40,669 nt of DNA from Lachnospiraceae bacterium (GTDB lineage: Bacteria > Bacillota > Clostridia > Lachnospirales > Lachnospiraceae). Positions 14,328 through 22,511 of this stretch are shown piece after piece; the stretch's first letter is position 1, and every line of letters starts with the position of its first letter. The notes under the pieces were generated by a model. It saw only the letters and a program-made list of their open reading frames with translations, was not told where the DNA came from and searched no databases. The DNA lies in the NCBI GenBank assembly GCA_017938285.1, contig JAGBBW010000113.1, positions 1-40,669 of the forward strand. Direction: 5' to 3'. A program made the position numbers and the translations under genes.

Positions 14328-16010
14328 TTACTTCTTCTCCTTCAAATCCTCTTCAGAGAATACTTCTTCATTGCCGCCGCCTGGAGCAATCATTGGCCAA
14401 ACCTTGTCATCGCTTTCAATCTGGAATTCAACAACCACAGGAATATTTAAGGAAATTGCTTCTTTAAGAACAGATTCCACTTCTTCCTTCTTGGTTACTC
14501 TGTAAGCTTTGGCACCCATAGCCTCAGCTAACTTTACAAAATCCACACAGTCATTTAAGGTAGTATAGGAGTATCTCTGTCCATAGAACAGGTTCTGCCA
14601 CTGACGTACCATACCAAGTACATGATTGTTAAATACTAACTGCACAATTGGAATGTTATATCTGGTTGCAGTTGCAATTTCGTTCATATTCATACGGAAA
14701 CAGCCGTCACCTGCAATATTAACCACTGTCTTATCCGGGCAGGCAACCTTGGCACCGATACATGCACCAAGACCATAACCCATGGTTCCAAGACCGCCGG
14801 AGCTGATGAAAGTTCTTGGATTCTTATACTTGTAGTACTGGGCAGCCCACATCTGATGCTGGCCTACTTCTGTTGTTACGACAGCGTCACCGTTTGTTAC
14901 CTTGTACAGGGTTTCCATGATGTATGGACCTGTCAGCTTGCTGTCATCATACTTCATCGGGAACTTTGCCTTTAACTCAGCGATATGTTCCATCCATTCC
15001 TTATGCTCTGTCTTTTCAATCATTGGATTTAAACGGTTCAGAACTTCCTTCACGTCACCAACAATCGCAGTATAAGAAGCAATGTTCTTGTTGATTTCTG
15101 CAGGATCAACATCAATATGTACTACCTTGGCATTTGGAGCAAACTTCTTTGCATTACCGGCAACACGGTCACTGAAACGTGCACCGATAGCAACTAAAAC
15201 ATCACATTCTGTTACTGCAAAGTTCGCGGTCTTTGTTCCGTGCATACCAAGCATACCAACATAATGTTCATCCGTACCATCCATGGCACCCTTACCCATC
15301 AGGGAATCACAGATTGGAGCATCTAATTTTGTTACTAATTCCTTTACTTCTTCGGTAGCTTCGGAAATAACTGCACCACCGCCGACAAAAATCATCGGCT
15401 TCTTTGCTGCATTGATAATATCTGCTGCTTCCTTCATCCAGCACTCACAGATATTTTCTGTGGAACGTTCCGGCTGTACCGGAGTGATTGGCTCGTATTC
15501 GGTTTCTGTTGCTGTTACATTCTTTGTAATATCCACTAATACAGGACCAGGTCTGCCGCTCTTTGCAATGTAAAACGCACGACGCATAGTCTCTGCCAGC
15601 TTGGTTACATCCTTTACGATGAAATTGTGCTTTGTAATCGGCATGGTCACACCGGCAATGTCAACCTCCTGGAAAGAGTCCTTACCAAGCAGGGAAACAC
15701 CAACGTTACCAGTAATCGCTACCATAGGAACGGAATCCATGTAAGCAGTTGCGATACCTGTTACGAGATTGGTTGCACCAGGACCACTGGTAGCAAGACA
15801 GACACCAACCTTGCCGGTCGCTCTTGCGTAACCATCCGCAGCATGGGCTGCACCCTGCTCATGGGAGGTCAGAATGTGTCTGATTTCAGACTGATGCTTA
15901 TATAATGCGTCATAAATGTTTAAAACAGCACCGCCCGGATAACCAAAGATGGTATCTACTCCCTGCTCTTTTAAACATTCAACTAAAATTTCGGAACCAT
16001 TTAACTTCAT
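14328..16010 (-). CDS. ilvB: Acetolactate synthase, large (catalytic) subunit
   Basis: ThDP enzyme that joins two pyruvates to acetolactate, or pyruvate and 2-oxobutyrate to acetohydroxybutyrate, at the head of branched-chain amino acid synthesis. Length (560 aa) fits. Catalytic Glu51 lies in LTSHEQGAAHAADGYARATG. The ThDP/Mg motif runs from GDGCFRMNMNEI to VQLVFNN. The FAD-binding middle domain contains GMHGTKTANFAV. AAAGGA precedes the ATG. It is 138 bases behind ilvD in the same direction, with a hairpin but no T-run between them. No small-subunit ilvN gene is adjacent, so the regulatory subunit must be encoded elsewhere or be absent. Confidence 0.95.
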   Translation of the reverse strand: MKLNGSEILVECLKEQGVDTIFGYPGGAVLNIYDALYKHQSEIRHILTSHEQGAAHAADGYARATGKVGVCLATSGPGATNLVTGIATAYMDSVPMVAITGNVGVSLLGKDSFQEVDIAGVTMPITKHNFIVKDVTKLAETMRRAFYIAKSGRPGPVLVDITKNVTATETEYEPITPVQPERSTENICECWMKEAADIINAAKKPMIFVGGGAVISEATEEVKELVTKLDAPICDSLMGKGAMDGTDEHYVGMLGMHGTKTANFAVTECDVLVAIGARFSDRVAGNAKKFAPNAKVVHIDVDPAEINKNIASYTAIVGDVKEVLNRLNPMIEKTEHKEWMEHIAELKAKFPMKYDDSKLTGPYIMETLYKVTNGDAVVTTEVGQHQMWAAQYYKYKNPRTFISSGGLGTMGYGLGACIGAKVACPDKTVVNIAGDGCFRMNMNEIATATRYNIPIVQLVFNNHVLGMVRQWQNLFYGQRYSYTTLNDCVDFVKLAEAMGAKAYRVTKKEEVESVLKEAISLNIPVVVEFQIESDDKVWPMIAPGGGNEEVFSEEDLKEKK

Positions 16011-16100
16011 ACAATGTCAATCCTTTCTCTTTATCCTGTCATAACCAAAACTCCTGCCAGACAGACTCTCTCCCTGCCCACGGTTCTGGTTACTGTATCA

Positions 16101-16131
16101 CGGAGTATCTGCATATGATACAGACACTCCG
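16101..16131 (-). other. Intercistronic hairpin between ilvD and ilvB
   Basis: An 11-bp stem (16101..16111 with 16121..16131, one G-T pair) and a 9-base loop. No T-run follows on the minus strand, so it is more likely an mRNA stability or processing element than a terminator. Confidence 0.45.
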
Positions 16132-16148
16132 TCAGTATACACTATTTT

Positions 16149-17813
16149 TTACTTAATTTCAAGTACTGCTCCTCTGTTTCCGGAGGTAACCATGGACGCA
16201 TATCTTGCCAGATAACCGGTGGTTACCTTTGGCTCACGAGGCTTCCACTCTTTTCTTCTTGCTTCCATTTCTTCATCACTTACTAAAACATCCAGCGTAT
16301 TGGCATCAATGTCAATCTTGATAATATCGCCTTCCTTTACAAGAGCGATTGGACCACCTACGGCTGCTTCCGGAGATACGTGTCCGATGGAAGCACCACG
16401 GGAAGCACCGGAGAAACGTCCGTCCGTAATCAGGGCTACGGAAGAACCAAGTCCCATACCTGCAATAGCAGAAGTCGGATTTAACATTTCTCTCATACCA
16501 GGACCACCCTTTGGACCCTCGTAACGGATAACCACAACATCACCAGCCACAATCTTACCGCCCTTGATGGCTGCAATGGCATCTTCTTCACAATCGAAGA
16601 CTCTTGCCGGACCTTCGTGCTGCATCATTTCCGGAACTACTGCGGAACGCTTTACAACACCACTGTCCGGAGCCAGGTTACCCTTTAATACCGCAATACC
16701 ACCGGTCTGGCTGTATGGATTCTCAATTGGACGGATAACTTCCGGATTTGTATTATATACATTCTTAATGTTCTCACCCACAGTCTTGCCGGTAACGGTC
16801 ATCAGGTCGAGATTTAAGAGATTCTTTTTGCTCAATTCATTCATAACAGCGTAAACGCCGCCAGCCTCGTTGAGTTCTTCCATATAAGTATGTCCGGCTG
16901 GTGCCAGGTGGCAGAGGTTTGGAGTCTTTGCACTGATTTCATTTGCAATGTCAAGATTTAAGTCAATGCCAACCTCATGGGCAATCGCCGGAAGATGAAG
17001 CATACTGTTGGTGGAGCAGCCCAGTGCCATATCTACAGTCAGCGCATTCATAAATGCTGCCTCTGTCATAATGTCTCTTGGACGGATATTCTTTTCATAT
17101 AATTCCATAACCTTCATGCCGGCATGCTTTGCCAGAATGATACGGTCAGAATAAACGGCCGGAATGGTACCATTTCCCTGTAAGCCCATACCAAGAGCTT
17201 CGGTTAAGCAGTTCATGGAGTTTGTGGTGTACATACCGGAACAGGAACCACAGGTAGGACAGGCCTTACATTCGAAATCTTCTAATTCTGCGTCTGTCAT
17301 GGTACCTGCACTATGGGCACCTACTGCCTCAAACATGGAGGAAAGACTGGTCTTGCTGCCATTTACCTTACCGGCAAGCATTGGACCGCCGCTGACAAAA
17401 ATAGTAGGTACATTCACTCTTGCCGCTGCCATCAGTAAGCCCGGTACATTCTTATCACAGTTTGGCACCATAACAAGAGCATCAAACTGATGTGCCATCG
17501 CCATACACTCCGTGGAATCTGCAATCAGGTCTCTGGTTACCAGGGAATACTTCATACCAATGTGTCCCATGGCAATACCATCACAAACGGCAATCGCCGG
17601 GAATACAATCGGAGTACCACCCGCCATGGCTACGCCCATTTTTACTGCTTCCACAATCTTATCCAGATTCATATGACCCGGAACAATTTCATTGTAGGAA
17701 CTTACAATACCAACCAACGGTTTCTTCTGCTCCTCCCTGGAAATACCAAGTGCATGGAACAGGGAACGGTGTGGAGCCTGCTGTGCTCCTGTTTTGACTG
17801 CGTCACTTCTCAT
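16149..17813 (-). CDS. ilvD: Dihydroxy-acid dehydratase
   Basis: Fe-S enzyme that dehydrates 2,3-dihydroxy acids to the 2-oxo acids of valine, isoleucine and leucine synthesis. The protein is 554 residues from [20 protein letters not shown]. Cluster ligands are visible in [10 protein letters not shown] and [17 protein letters not shown], and the C-terminal active-site part is [20 protein letters not shown]. The ATG at 17813 follows AAGGAGG by 7 bases; the frame runs up to 17879 into the leader terminator and is not used. First gene of the T-box-controlled operon, with ilvB behind it. Confidence 0.96.
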   Translation of the reverse strand: MRSDAVKTGAQQAPHRSLFHALGISREEQKKPLVGIVSSYNEIVPGHMNLDKIVEAVKMGVAMAGGTPIVFPAIAVCDGIAMGHIGMKYSLVTRDLIADSTECMAMAHQFDALVMVPNCDKNVPGLLMAAARVNVPTIFVSGGPMLAGKVNGSKTSLSSMFEAVGAHSAGTMTDAELEDFECKACPTCGSCSGMYTTNSMNCLTEALGMGLQGNGTIPAVYSDRIILAKHAGMKVMELYEKNIRPRDIMTEAAFMNALTVDMALGCSTNSMLHLPAIAHEVGIDLNLDIANEISAKTPNLCHLAPAGHTYMEELNEAGGVYAVMNELSKKNLLNLDLMTVTGKTVGENIKNVYNTNPEVIRPIENPYSQTGGIAVLKGNLAPDSGVVKRSAVVPEMMQHEGPARVFDCEEDAIAAIKGGKIVAGDVVVIRYEGPKGGPGMREMLNPTSAIAGMGLGSSVALITDGRFSGASRGASIGHVSPEAAVGGPIALVKEGDIIKIDIDANTLDVLVSDEEMEARRKEWKPREPKVTTGYLARYASMVTSGNRGAVLEIK

Positions 17814-17875
17814 AAAAAATCCTCCTTGTTTTATTATCTCTCTTTCTGATTTGTAGTGTCTTAAATGACTATATA

Positions 17876-17914
17876 ACAAAAAGCCCTAAACAGTAATTCA
17901 CTACTGCTTAGGGC
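17876..17914 (-). terminator. T-box attenuator terminator of the ilv leader
   Basis: Stem GCCCTAA/TTAGGGC, extended by CAGTA pairing, followed by TTTTTG on the minus strand. It lies 62 bases before the ilvD start and should compete with the T-box antiterminator. Confidence 0.85.
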
Positions 17915-18210
17915 GAATAAACCGAAAATACTCCGATTGTTCAAATCCGTGGTACCACCTAAATTCAAGGACACCTGCCATATGCAAAACATCCCTGCAC
18001 TCAAAATCCCGGTAACGTGGGATGACTCCGTCGGATTCTACTCTGGTTTCCCATTTCTTTCCGCCGCTCCAAGGCTACCTTCCATATCTTTTTTTGTGAA
18101 AGACTTGCACCAACCGTCTTTTCTCTGGCACAAAAAAGTATGTACTCTTCCTTTTCTTCGCAATATCACTATGTTACGATATTTTCTGATAAAAAATATC
18201 TATGGATTTG
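17876..18210 (-). promoter_or_regulatory. T-box riboswitch leader of ilvD-ilvB
   Basis: The minus-strand leader carries the T-box core TTTAGGTGGTACCACGG (about 17949..17966) before the attenuator. Stem I features are present: an AGTA element (18143..18146), a long stem beginning CATAC and closing at GATATG, an AGAGA bulge and a GGTTGGTG apical element. Uncharged tRNA should stabilise the antiterminator and allow ilvD transcription. The specifier is not certain. By alignment with the usual GAA-codon-CCTTGGAG layout, GTA (Val) at 18076..18078 is my best guess, but this leader has one extra base there. Confidence 0.88.
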
Positions 18211-18216
18211 CACTTT

Positions 18217-18245
18217 AGTGTAGCAAACTATTAACGTATTGTCAA
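18217..18245 (-). promoter_or_regulatory. Sigma-A promoter of the ilv T-box leader
   Basis: Minus strand: TTGACA (18240..18245), 17-base spacer, TACACT (18217..18222). Transcription should start near 18210, giving a leader of about 400 bases. Confidence 0.78.
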
Positions 18246-18274
18246 GTAGTAATTTCAGATTTTTTTAACAAACT

Positions 18275-18370
18275 AACTATTCAAATGAGTAAAACGGACA
18301 GCTTCAACGCAACGACTGACAGCTTGCTGGCAGGTTTTACGAATGCGGATTCAGAGTGGGCTGAATAGTT
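18275..18370. repeat. 96-bp element bounded by 9-bp inverted repeats
   Basis: AACTATTCA (18275..18283) and TGAATAGTT (18362..18370) are perfect inverted repeats. Between them is another dyad, CTGACAGC-TT-GCTGGCAG (18316..18333, 7 of 8). The base composition differs from the AT-rich flanks. The right end runs into the birA stop codon. A 27-codon plus-strand frame (18285..18368) fills the element but has no evident ribosome site. It is probably an intergenic repeat unit. Confidence 0.5.
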
Positions 18371-19193
18371 ACAGCCGTATACTCACTTCCCCGGAATTCA
18401 GCTCCTGCCGCTTTCCGTCCCGCTCTATCAGCAGGTGTCCCATATCATCCAGATCAACAGCCCTGGCTGTATAAGAGCCACCATCTTCCAGTGTATCCAC
18501 CACCAGTATTTCTTTTCCAAGTAAAACAGAACGCCTCCGGCTTTCTTTCAGAAAACTTCCATCCCACAAGGATGGATACCAGTACGCCAGCTCCTTTAAA
18601 ATTTCCGCAATTAATATATTTCTGGAAACATTCTGTCCGCATTCATTACCAACGGAAGTTGCAATGGCTCCGAGTTCTTCCGGAAACTCCATTTTTCCCA
18701 CGTTGACACCTATTCCAAGCACAGCGTAATCCAGTATTCCTGTTTCATAATTAATACCGGCCTCGGTTAGAATGCCGCACACTTTTTTTCCATGCAAAAA
18801 AATATCATTGACCCATTTAATCTGTGCAGGAATACCGCTGACCCGCTCCACAGCCCGTGCCACAGCCACAGCTGCCATGGACGTAATACGCACCGACTTC
18901 TGCAGTTCGATTTCCGGCCGCAGCAGTACACTCATATAAATACCTTTTTTCCCAGGTGAAAAAAAATTTCTTCCATGACGTCCTCTTCCTGCACTCTGGC
19001 CTTCTGCCAACACCACAGTTCCTGCAGCCGCTCCATGCACTGCCTGCTCTTTCAGATAACGATTTGTGGAATCTGTCTCGGATAAAATGGTAATTTCCCG
19101 GATGAACTCCTTTTCACCCAGACTTTTCCTGATTTTTTTTTCCGACAGTTTTTCTTCCACACGTTCTTTGCCGGTCTGCATACAATTTAACAT
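18369..19193 (-). CDS. birA: Biotin-[acetyl-CoA carboxylase] ligase, monofunctional
   Basis: Activates biotin with ATP and attaches it to the biotin carboxyl carrier protein. The protein is 274 residues from MLNCMQTG. The biotinyl-AMP loop is GRGRHGRNFFSPGKKG; further signatures are KWVNDIFLHGKKVCGILTEA and LGIGVNVG. The C-terminal SH3-like domain is present. The N-terminal HTH of bifunctional BirA is missing, replaced by about 35 charged residues, so it should not be a repressor. The start is moderately certain: ATG 19193 has GGAG 12 bases upstream, and a TTG at 19211 also opens the frame. Confidence 0.9.
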   Translation of the reverse strand: MLNCMQTGKERVEEKLSEKKIRKSLGEKEFIREITILSETDSTNRYLKEQAVHGAAAGTVVLAEGQSAGRGRHGRNFFSPGKKGIYMSVLLRPEIELQKSVRITSMAAVAVARAVERVSGIPAQIKWVNDIFLHGKKVCGILTEAGINYETGILDYAVLGIGVNVGKMEFPEELGAIATSVGNECGQNVSRNILIAEILKELAYWYPSLWDGSFLKESRRRSVLLGKEILVVDTLEDGGSYTARAVDLDDMGHLLIERDGKRQELNSGEVSIRL

Positions 19194-19212
19194 GTTAATC
19201 TCACACTCCAAA

Positions 19213-19251
19213 GGGCTGCTGCAAACCCACTCAACTGTTTTGCAGCAGCCC
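19213..19251 (-). terminator. Terminator behind the PilZ chemoreceptor gene
   Basis: A perfect 13-bp G/C-rich stem (19213..19225 with 19239..19251) just behind the chemoreceptor stop. The following T-run on the minus strand is only TTT. Confidence 0.6.
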
Positions 19252-19260
19252 TGTTACCTT

Positions 19261-21345
19261 TTAACCTTTATGATGTCTTGCCACGTATTCCTGAATTTCC
19301 TTATTATCTTCACTCATACGGCAGCCGACATGGTATGTCGTACCATTTTGGGTAATACGGATAATTGTACCTTCCAGACGGCCTTTTTCCACAACAGGAA
19401 AATCATTTACTGCAAGATTTACCAGACAGCCTTTCTTATCCGCGATTGCGCTTTCATCTGTTGCAAATGCAAAGCCTCCGGCACTGATATTATCCAGTTT
19501 TCCATAAAACGCCTTATCAATTTCTGCCATACGTCCGGTATATGTATTATGAAGTACCATACGAGGATGCTTTCTGCGGTTGATTACCTCTGGATTGCCC
19601 TCAATCAGAATCCGGCAGCAACCGTCCGCCTGGGCATGCAGTCTGACGTCATTCCAGCCATACATACTGTTGTCAACCACAATCTTTACGTCATAGGTAA
19701 CCGCTTTGGAAACCTTAAGTCCCTTCATTGCTTCAGTAATAATATAGTTATCACCTATTTCCTTTGCAACGGTACGGAACTCCCTGCTCTTACCCTCAGC
19801 ATGTGCTTCCAGTATCAGGTGCATTCCTGCCCGGATATCTTTTAAGCCCATGAAACCGCCGCTGCCCAGTTCTTCAATCAGTTTTCCAACAACGTTCTCA
19901 ATCTGGGATACATTATCCGAAGTTTCCTGATACTTGCTGCGCATAAGTTTTGTATTGGCATTGGCATCCGAAATACGGTCGGTCATCATATCCATAACTT
20001 CTGTAACCTGGGTCATGTTTTCCACCATGTTGTGGTTGGAAACTTCTACTTCCTTCATCGCGCCATCAACAATCTGGATATTTTCACCAAGTTTTACAGT
20101 CTCGCTGGCAATACCATTCACACTGTGGTTGACCTCTTCCACCTGCTCCAGTGTAGTGGCAATCAGTTCCAGGGTTCTGGAAATCGCTGTTGTCATCTTG
20201 CCGGAAGTATCCTCCAGGTTGGCCAGAGCGTCCATAATACTTGTAGACGATGTCTGTGTTCCTTCACTTAAGTTACGGATTTCATCTGCAACTACTGCAA
20301 AACCACGGCCGGCTTCACCTGCTCTTGCTGCCTCAATCGAAGCATTCAGTGCCAACAGGTTGGTCTGGCTCGTAATCTGCTTAATGGTACCCGTTTCTTC
20401 CTTCACCATGTTAAATTCATTCTTAAATTCCCGTAAAATCTTTTCTACTTCAGCAGACAGCTGTGCCATCTCATTGGTAGATGTCATAACCTCATCCAGC
20501 TGGACAGAACTTGTCTTGGCAAGTCCTACCGACTGTTCCATCTCGGTTACCATTTCCTGAATCAGTTCTGCCACATGTTCTACCTGCATATTAATCTTCT
20601 GGGTCATTTCCATGGAAGAACTGGTCTTTTCATGCAGTATCCGGTTATCAGAGGTAAGCTGGTCCATGCTTTCCACGACATCATTGGCACTGGTCATGTT
20701 TTCATCCGAAAGTTCACGTACTACCGTAACACCGTCCACTACGGAATTACTTGCAATCTTTACCTTGTCTACCGTATCCACTACCTTGTCCAGATTTGCT
20801 TTTACAGAGTCCAGCATGGCACCATCGGATACATGCAGATGGTTGATTGCCATGGCATAGCTGACATAGGTAAGTACCACACAGGCAAGCATAATCTCAT
20901 AATCTGTCAGTTTTTCCGCAAACGTTGCACCGTTCATCATGTCACGGCCGACAACACAGGCCATTGCCAGCAGGTTAGCCACACCTACACGGATAATTAA
21001 AGCCCGGTCTTTATAAATAATCAACAGACTGGCGATTGGGAATACAAACGCAAACGCCAGCGGATTAATCGTTGTCACTACCACATACAAATAAAAGATA
21101 CCAAATCCTACCGCAATTATATGCTTATACACGGATGTGGACATTCCACGCATTTTCAGAACTGCCAGTCCAATAAAAAACGGTGTCCAGGCAACCACCA
21201 TAAACGTAATATAATATTCCATGGTTCGAACGCCCTTCACTACCTCCAGCGCATACGACACCATCAGAATAAGATTGATAATCAGCCATAACCCCATAGC
21301 TTTCTTATTCGCACTTCGTTTAAATTTCGCCTCATCGTACTCCAT
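19261..21345 (-). CDS. Methyl-accepting chemotaxis protein with C-terminal PilZ domain
   Basis: Chemoreceptor-like protein of 694 residues. Six membrane helices lie in about residues 17-175, with no large extracellular domain. A cytoplasmic coiled coil follows, with the hairpin tip [20 protein letters not shown] that contacts CheA and CheW. After the coiled coil, from about residue 590, comes a PilZ domain with RRKHPR (the RxxxR motif) and DNISAGGF (the NxSxxG motif), the two elements that bind cyclic-di-GMP. So one protein may report both a membrane signal and cyclic-di-GMP. GGGAG 9 bases before the ATG at 21345 fixes the start. Single gene with its own promoter. Confidence 0.9.
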   Translation of the reverse strand: MEYDEAKFKRSANKKAMGLWLIINLILMVSYALEVVKGVRTMEYYITFMVVAWTPFFIGLAVLKMRGMSTSVYKHIIAVGFGIFYLYVVVTTINPLAFAFVFPIASLLIIYKDRALIIRVGVANLLAMACVVGRDMMNGATFAEKLTDYEIMLACVVLTYVSYAMAINHLHVSDGAMLDSVKANLDKVVDTVDKVKIASNSVVDGVTVVRELSDENMTSANDVVESMDQLTSDNRILHEKTSSSMEMTQKINMQVEHVAELIQEMVTEMEQSVGLAKTSSVQLDEVMTSTNEMAQLSAEVEKILREFKNEFNMVKEETGTIKQITSQTNLLALNASIEAARAGEAGRGFAVVADEIRNLSEGTQTSSTSIMDALANLEDTSGKMTTAISRTLELIATTLEQVEEVNHSVNGIASETVKLGENIQIVDGAMKEVEVSNHNMVENMTQVTEVMDMMTDRISDANANTKLMRSKYQETSDNVSQIENVVGKLIEELGSGGFMGLKDIRAGMHLILEAHAEGKSREFRTVAKEIGDNYIITEAMKGLKVSKAVTYDVKIVVDNSMYGWNDVRLHAQADGCCRILIEGNPEVINRRKHPRMVLHNTYTGRMAEIDKAFYGKLDNISAGGFAFATDESAIADKKGCLVNLAVNDFPVVEKGRLEGTIIRITQNGTTYHVGCRMSEDNKEIQEYVARHHKG

Positions 21346-21385
21346 ACAACAGTCTCCCTTCGTAGATAAAATTGTGCTTATGTCT

Positions 21386-21414
21386 ATTATACTTTTATTT
21401 TTTCCATCTTGCAA
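21386..21414 (-). promoter_or_regulatory. Sigma-A promoter of the PilZ chemoreceptor gene
   Basis: Minus strand: TTGCAA (21409..21414), 17-base spacer, TATAAT (21386..21391). Leader about 35 bases. Confidence 0.75.
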
Positions 21415-21424
21415 GTCTTTTTCG

Positions 21425-21440
21425 ACAATTATATAATTGT
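21425..21440. promoter_or_regulatory. Perfect 16-bp palindrome upstream of chemoreceptor 1 promoter
   Basis: ACAATTATATAATTGT, 10 bases upstream of the -35 box. Suggests a regulator site or AT-rich activating element; compare 34010..34025 at the second chemoreceptor. Confidence 0.5.
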
Positions 21441-21452
21441 AAGTACTTTCGT

Positions 21453-21495
21453 GTTACTGTTCACAGAGCACCCAGACACCTGCTGTCGGAGTGCG
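21453..21495 (+). repeat. Dispersed 43-bp repeat, copy 2
   Basis: Matches 213..171 (minus strand) at 39 of 43 positions. Here it lies upstream of a small plus-strand gene, whereas copy 1 lies behind a minus-strand gene. The GCACCC/GAGTGC arms are imperfect in this copy. Confidence 0.75.
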
Positions 21496-21547
21496 GATGA
21501 ACATGATTTCAAAGATTGCACCATGGTGCGGAAAAGAGGAAAAACCA

Positions 21548-21784
21548 ATGGCACGACTTATGAAATTTAAAATGGAACGTTCTGGTCTGGTTGAAGTCGG
21601 ACAGGAAGTAGAAATCCGTGAAGGAAACCTGCCAAACTCTGTGTTTTATTACGTCATTGAACCGGCTGCTGCCATGTCCGGCAACTTTCCATTAGGTGAA
21701 CGGCTGCTTGCCCGAAAAGGCACTGTGACAGAAATTGCAGAGGAGCCACGGGGATTCTATGTCACCGTTTCCTTTGATGAATAA
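21548..21784 (+). CDS. Small conserved-looking hypothetical protein
   Basis: A 78-residue soluble protein (start MARLMKFKMERSG) that I cannot assign. It is probably all-beta, with VGQEVEIREGNLP, PLGERLLARKGTVTEI and GFYVTVSFDE. A small barrel of the kind seen in RNA- or nucleotide-binding proteins would fit but is only a guess. AAGAGG lies about 8 bases before the ATG; the frame continues upstream to 21491 through the dispersed repeat, which is not used. A very strong bidirectional terminator follows. It is one of few plus-strand genes here. Confidence 0.7.
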   Translation: MARLMKFKMERSGLVEVGQEVEIREGNLPNSVFYYVIEPAAAMSGNFPLGERLLARKGTVTEIAEEPRGFYVTVSFDE

Positions 21785-21798
21785 TGCAGCCCTCACAG

Positions 21799-21868
21799 AC
21801 GAAAAATAACTGCTGCCGGCAAGAAACACTTTTTAATACCGTTTCTTCCGGCAGCAGTTATTTTTCGT
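21799..21868. terminator. Bidirectional rho-independent terminator
   Basis: Arms 21799..21827 and 21841..21868 pair over 28 bases with one bulged C and a 13-base loop. T-runs lie at both outer ends. It serves the small plus-strand gene and the convergent CarD-type gene ending at 21872. Confidence 0.92.
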
Positions 21869-21871
21869 TCC

Positions 21872-22372
21872 CTAATTTTTCACAGAATCCGACAGCCGTT
21901 CCAGTTCGCTGACTGTCTCCTCCTGTCCGATTACAAGATACAGTTCTTCTTTCAGACGTTCTTCCACGTTTTTTAAATAACGTTCGTCCGTAGCTGTACT
22001 CTTTTTTCCATTTGCCGCCCTGGCGGCCCTTCTGGCATACAGGGTCTTTAACAGCCCCAGCCACCGGTAACAATCCACGGAATACAGTTCCTCACGATAA
22101 ATACTCTCACACTGCTTTTCATTGGCAATCGCAGGACCTTCCATTTCCGGAGCTTTTCTCATCAGCTCCCTTACTTCTTCACTTGACAGAATTCGGCGCA
22201 TTTTTACTTTTGCATTATCCACCGGTGTATAAATTTTTTCTTCCTTGCGGCTCACCGGAATTAACAGATAACACTTCGTATCTTTCTGTAAACCTGGCAC
22301 GTCCTGTACAATTCCTTCCACTCTGCATACTCCGCTTGTTCCGTACTGTACAAGTTCTCCTATCTGATACAT
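21872..22372 (-). CDS. CarD/CdnL-type transcriptional regulator
   Basis: A 166-residue protein that should bind RNA polymerase beta and affect open-complex formation. The N-terminal 60 residues (MYQIGELVQYGTSGVCRVEG) form the CarD_TRCF RNA-polymerase-interacting domain. The rest is helical and basic, as in the CarD C-terminal domain, with RWLGLLKTLYARRAARAANG. TGGAGG lies 8 bases before the ATG at 22372. It is alone on the minus strand, convergent with the small gene at 21548. CarD_TRCF proteins are common in Clostridia but poorly studied there. Confidence 0.87.
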   Translation of the reverse strand: MYQIGELVQYGTSGVCRVEGIVQDVPGLQKDTKCYLLIPVSRKEEKIYTPVDNAKVKMRRILSSEEVRELMRKAPEMEGPAIANEKQCESIYREELYSVDCYRWLGLLKTLYARRAARAANGKKSTATDERYLKNVEERLKEELYLVIGQEETVSELERLSDSVKN

Positions 22373-22511
22373 TTCGCATTCCTCCATCTCGTATAAGAAG
22401 CCCTCTGCTTTTATACAACTATTATTTTAGCACGAAATTTTCAGATATGTAAGCACTTTTTTTACTTTTTTCCCTGCATTAACATATTTCTATGTCTGTA
22501 TTCCGCAGATT

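Noticed and set aside
18285-18368. 27-codon plus-strand frame in the 96-bp inverted-repeat element
   Set aside because: No ribosome site and no similarity recognised; it is bounded by the element itself.
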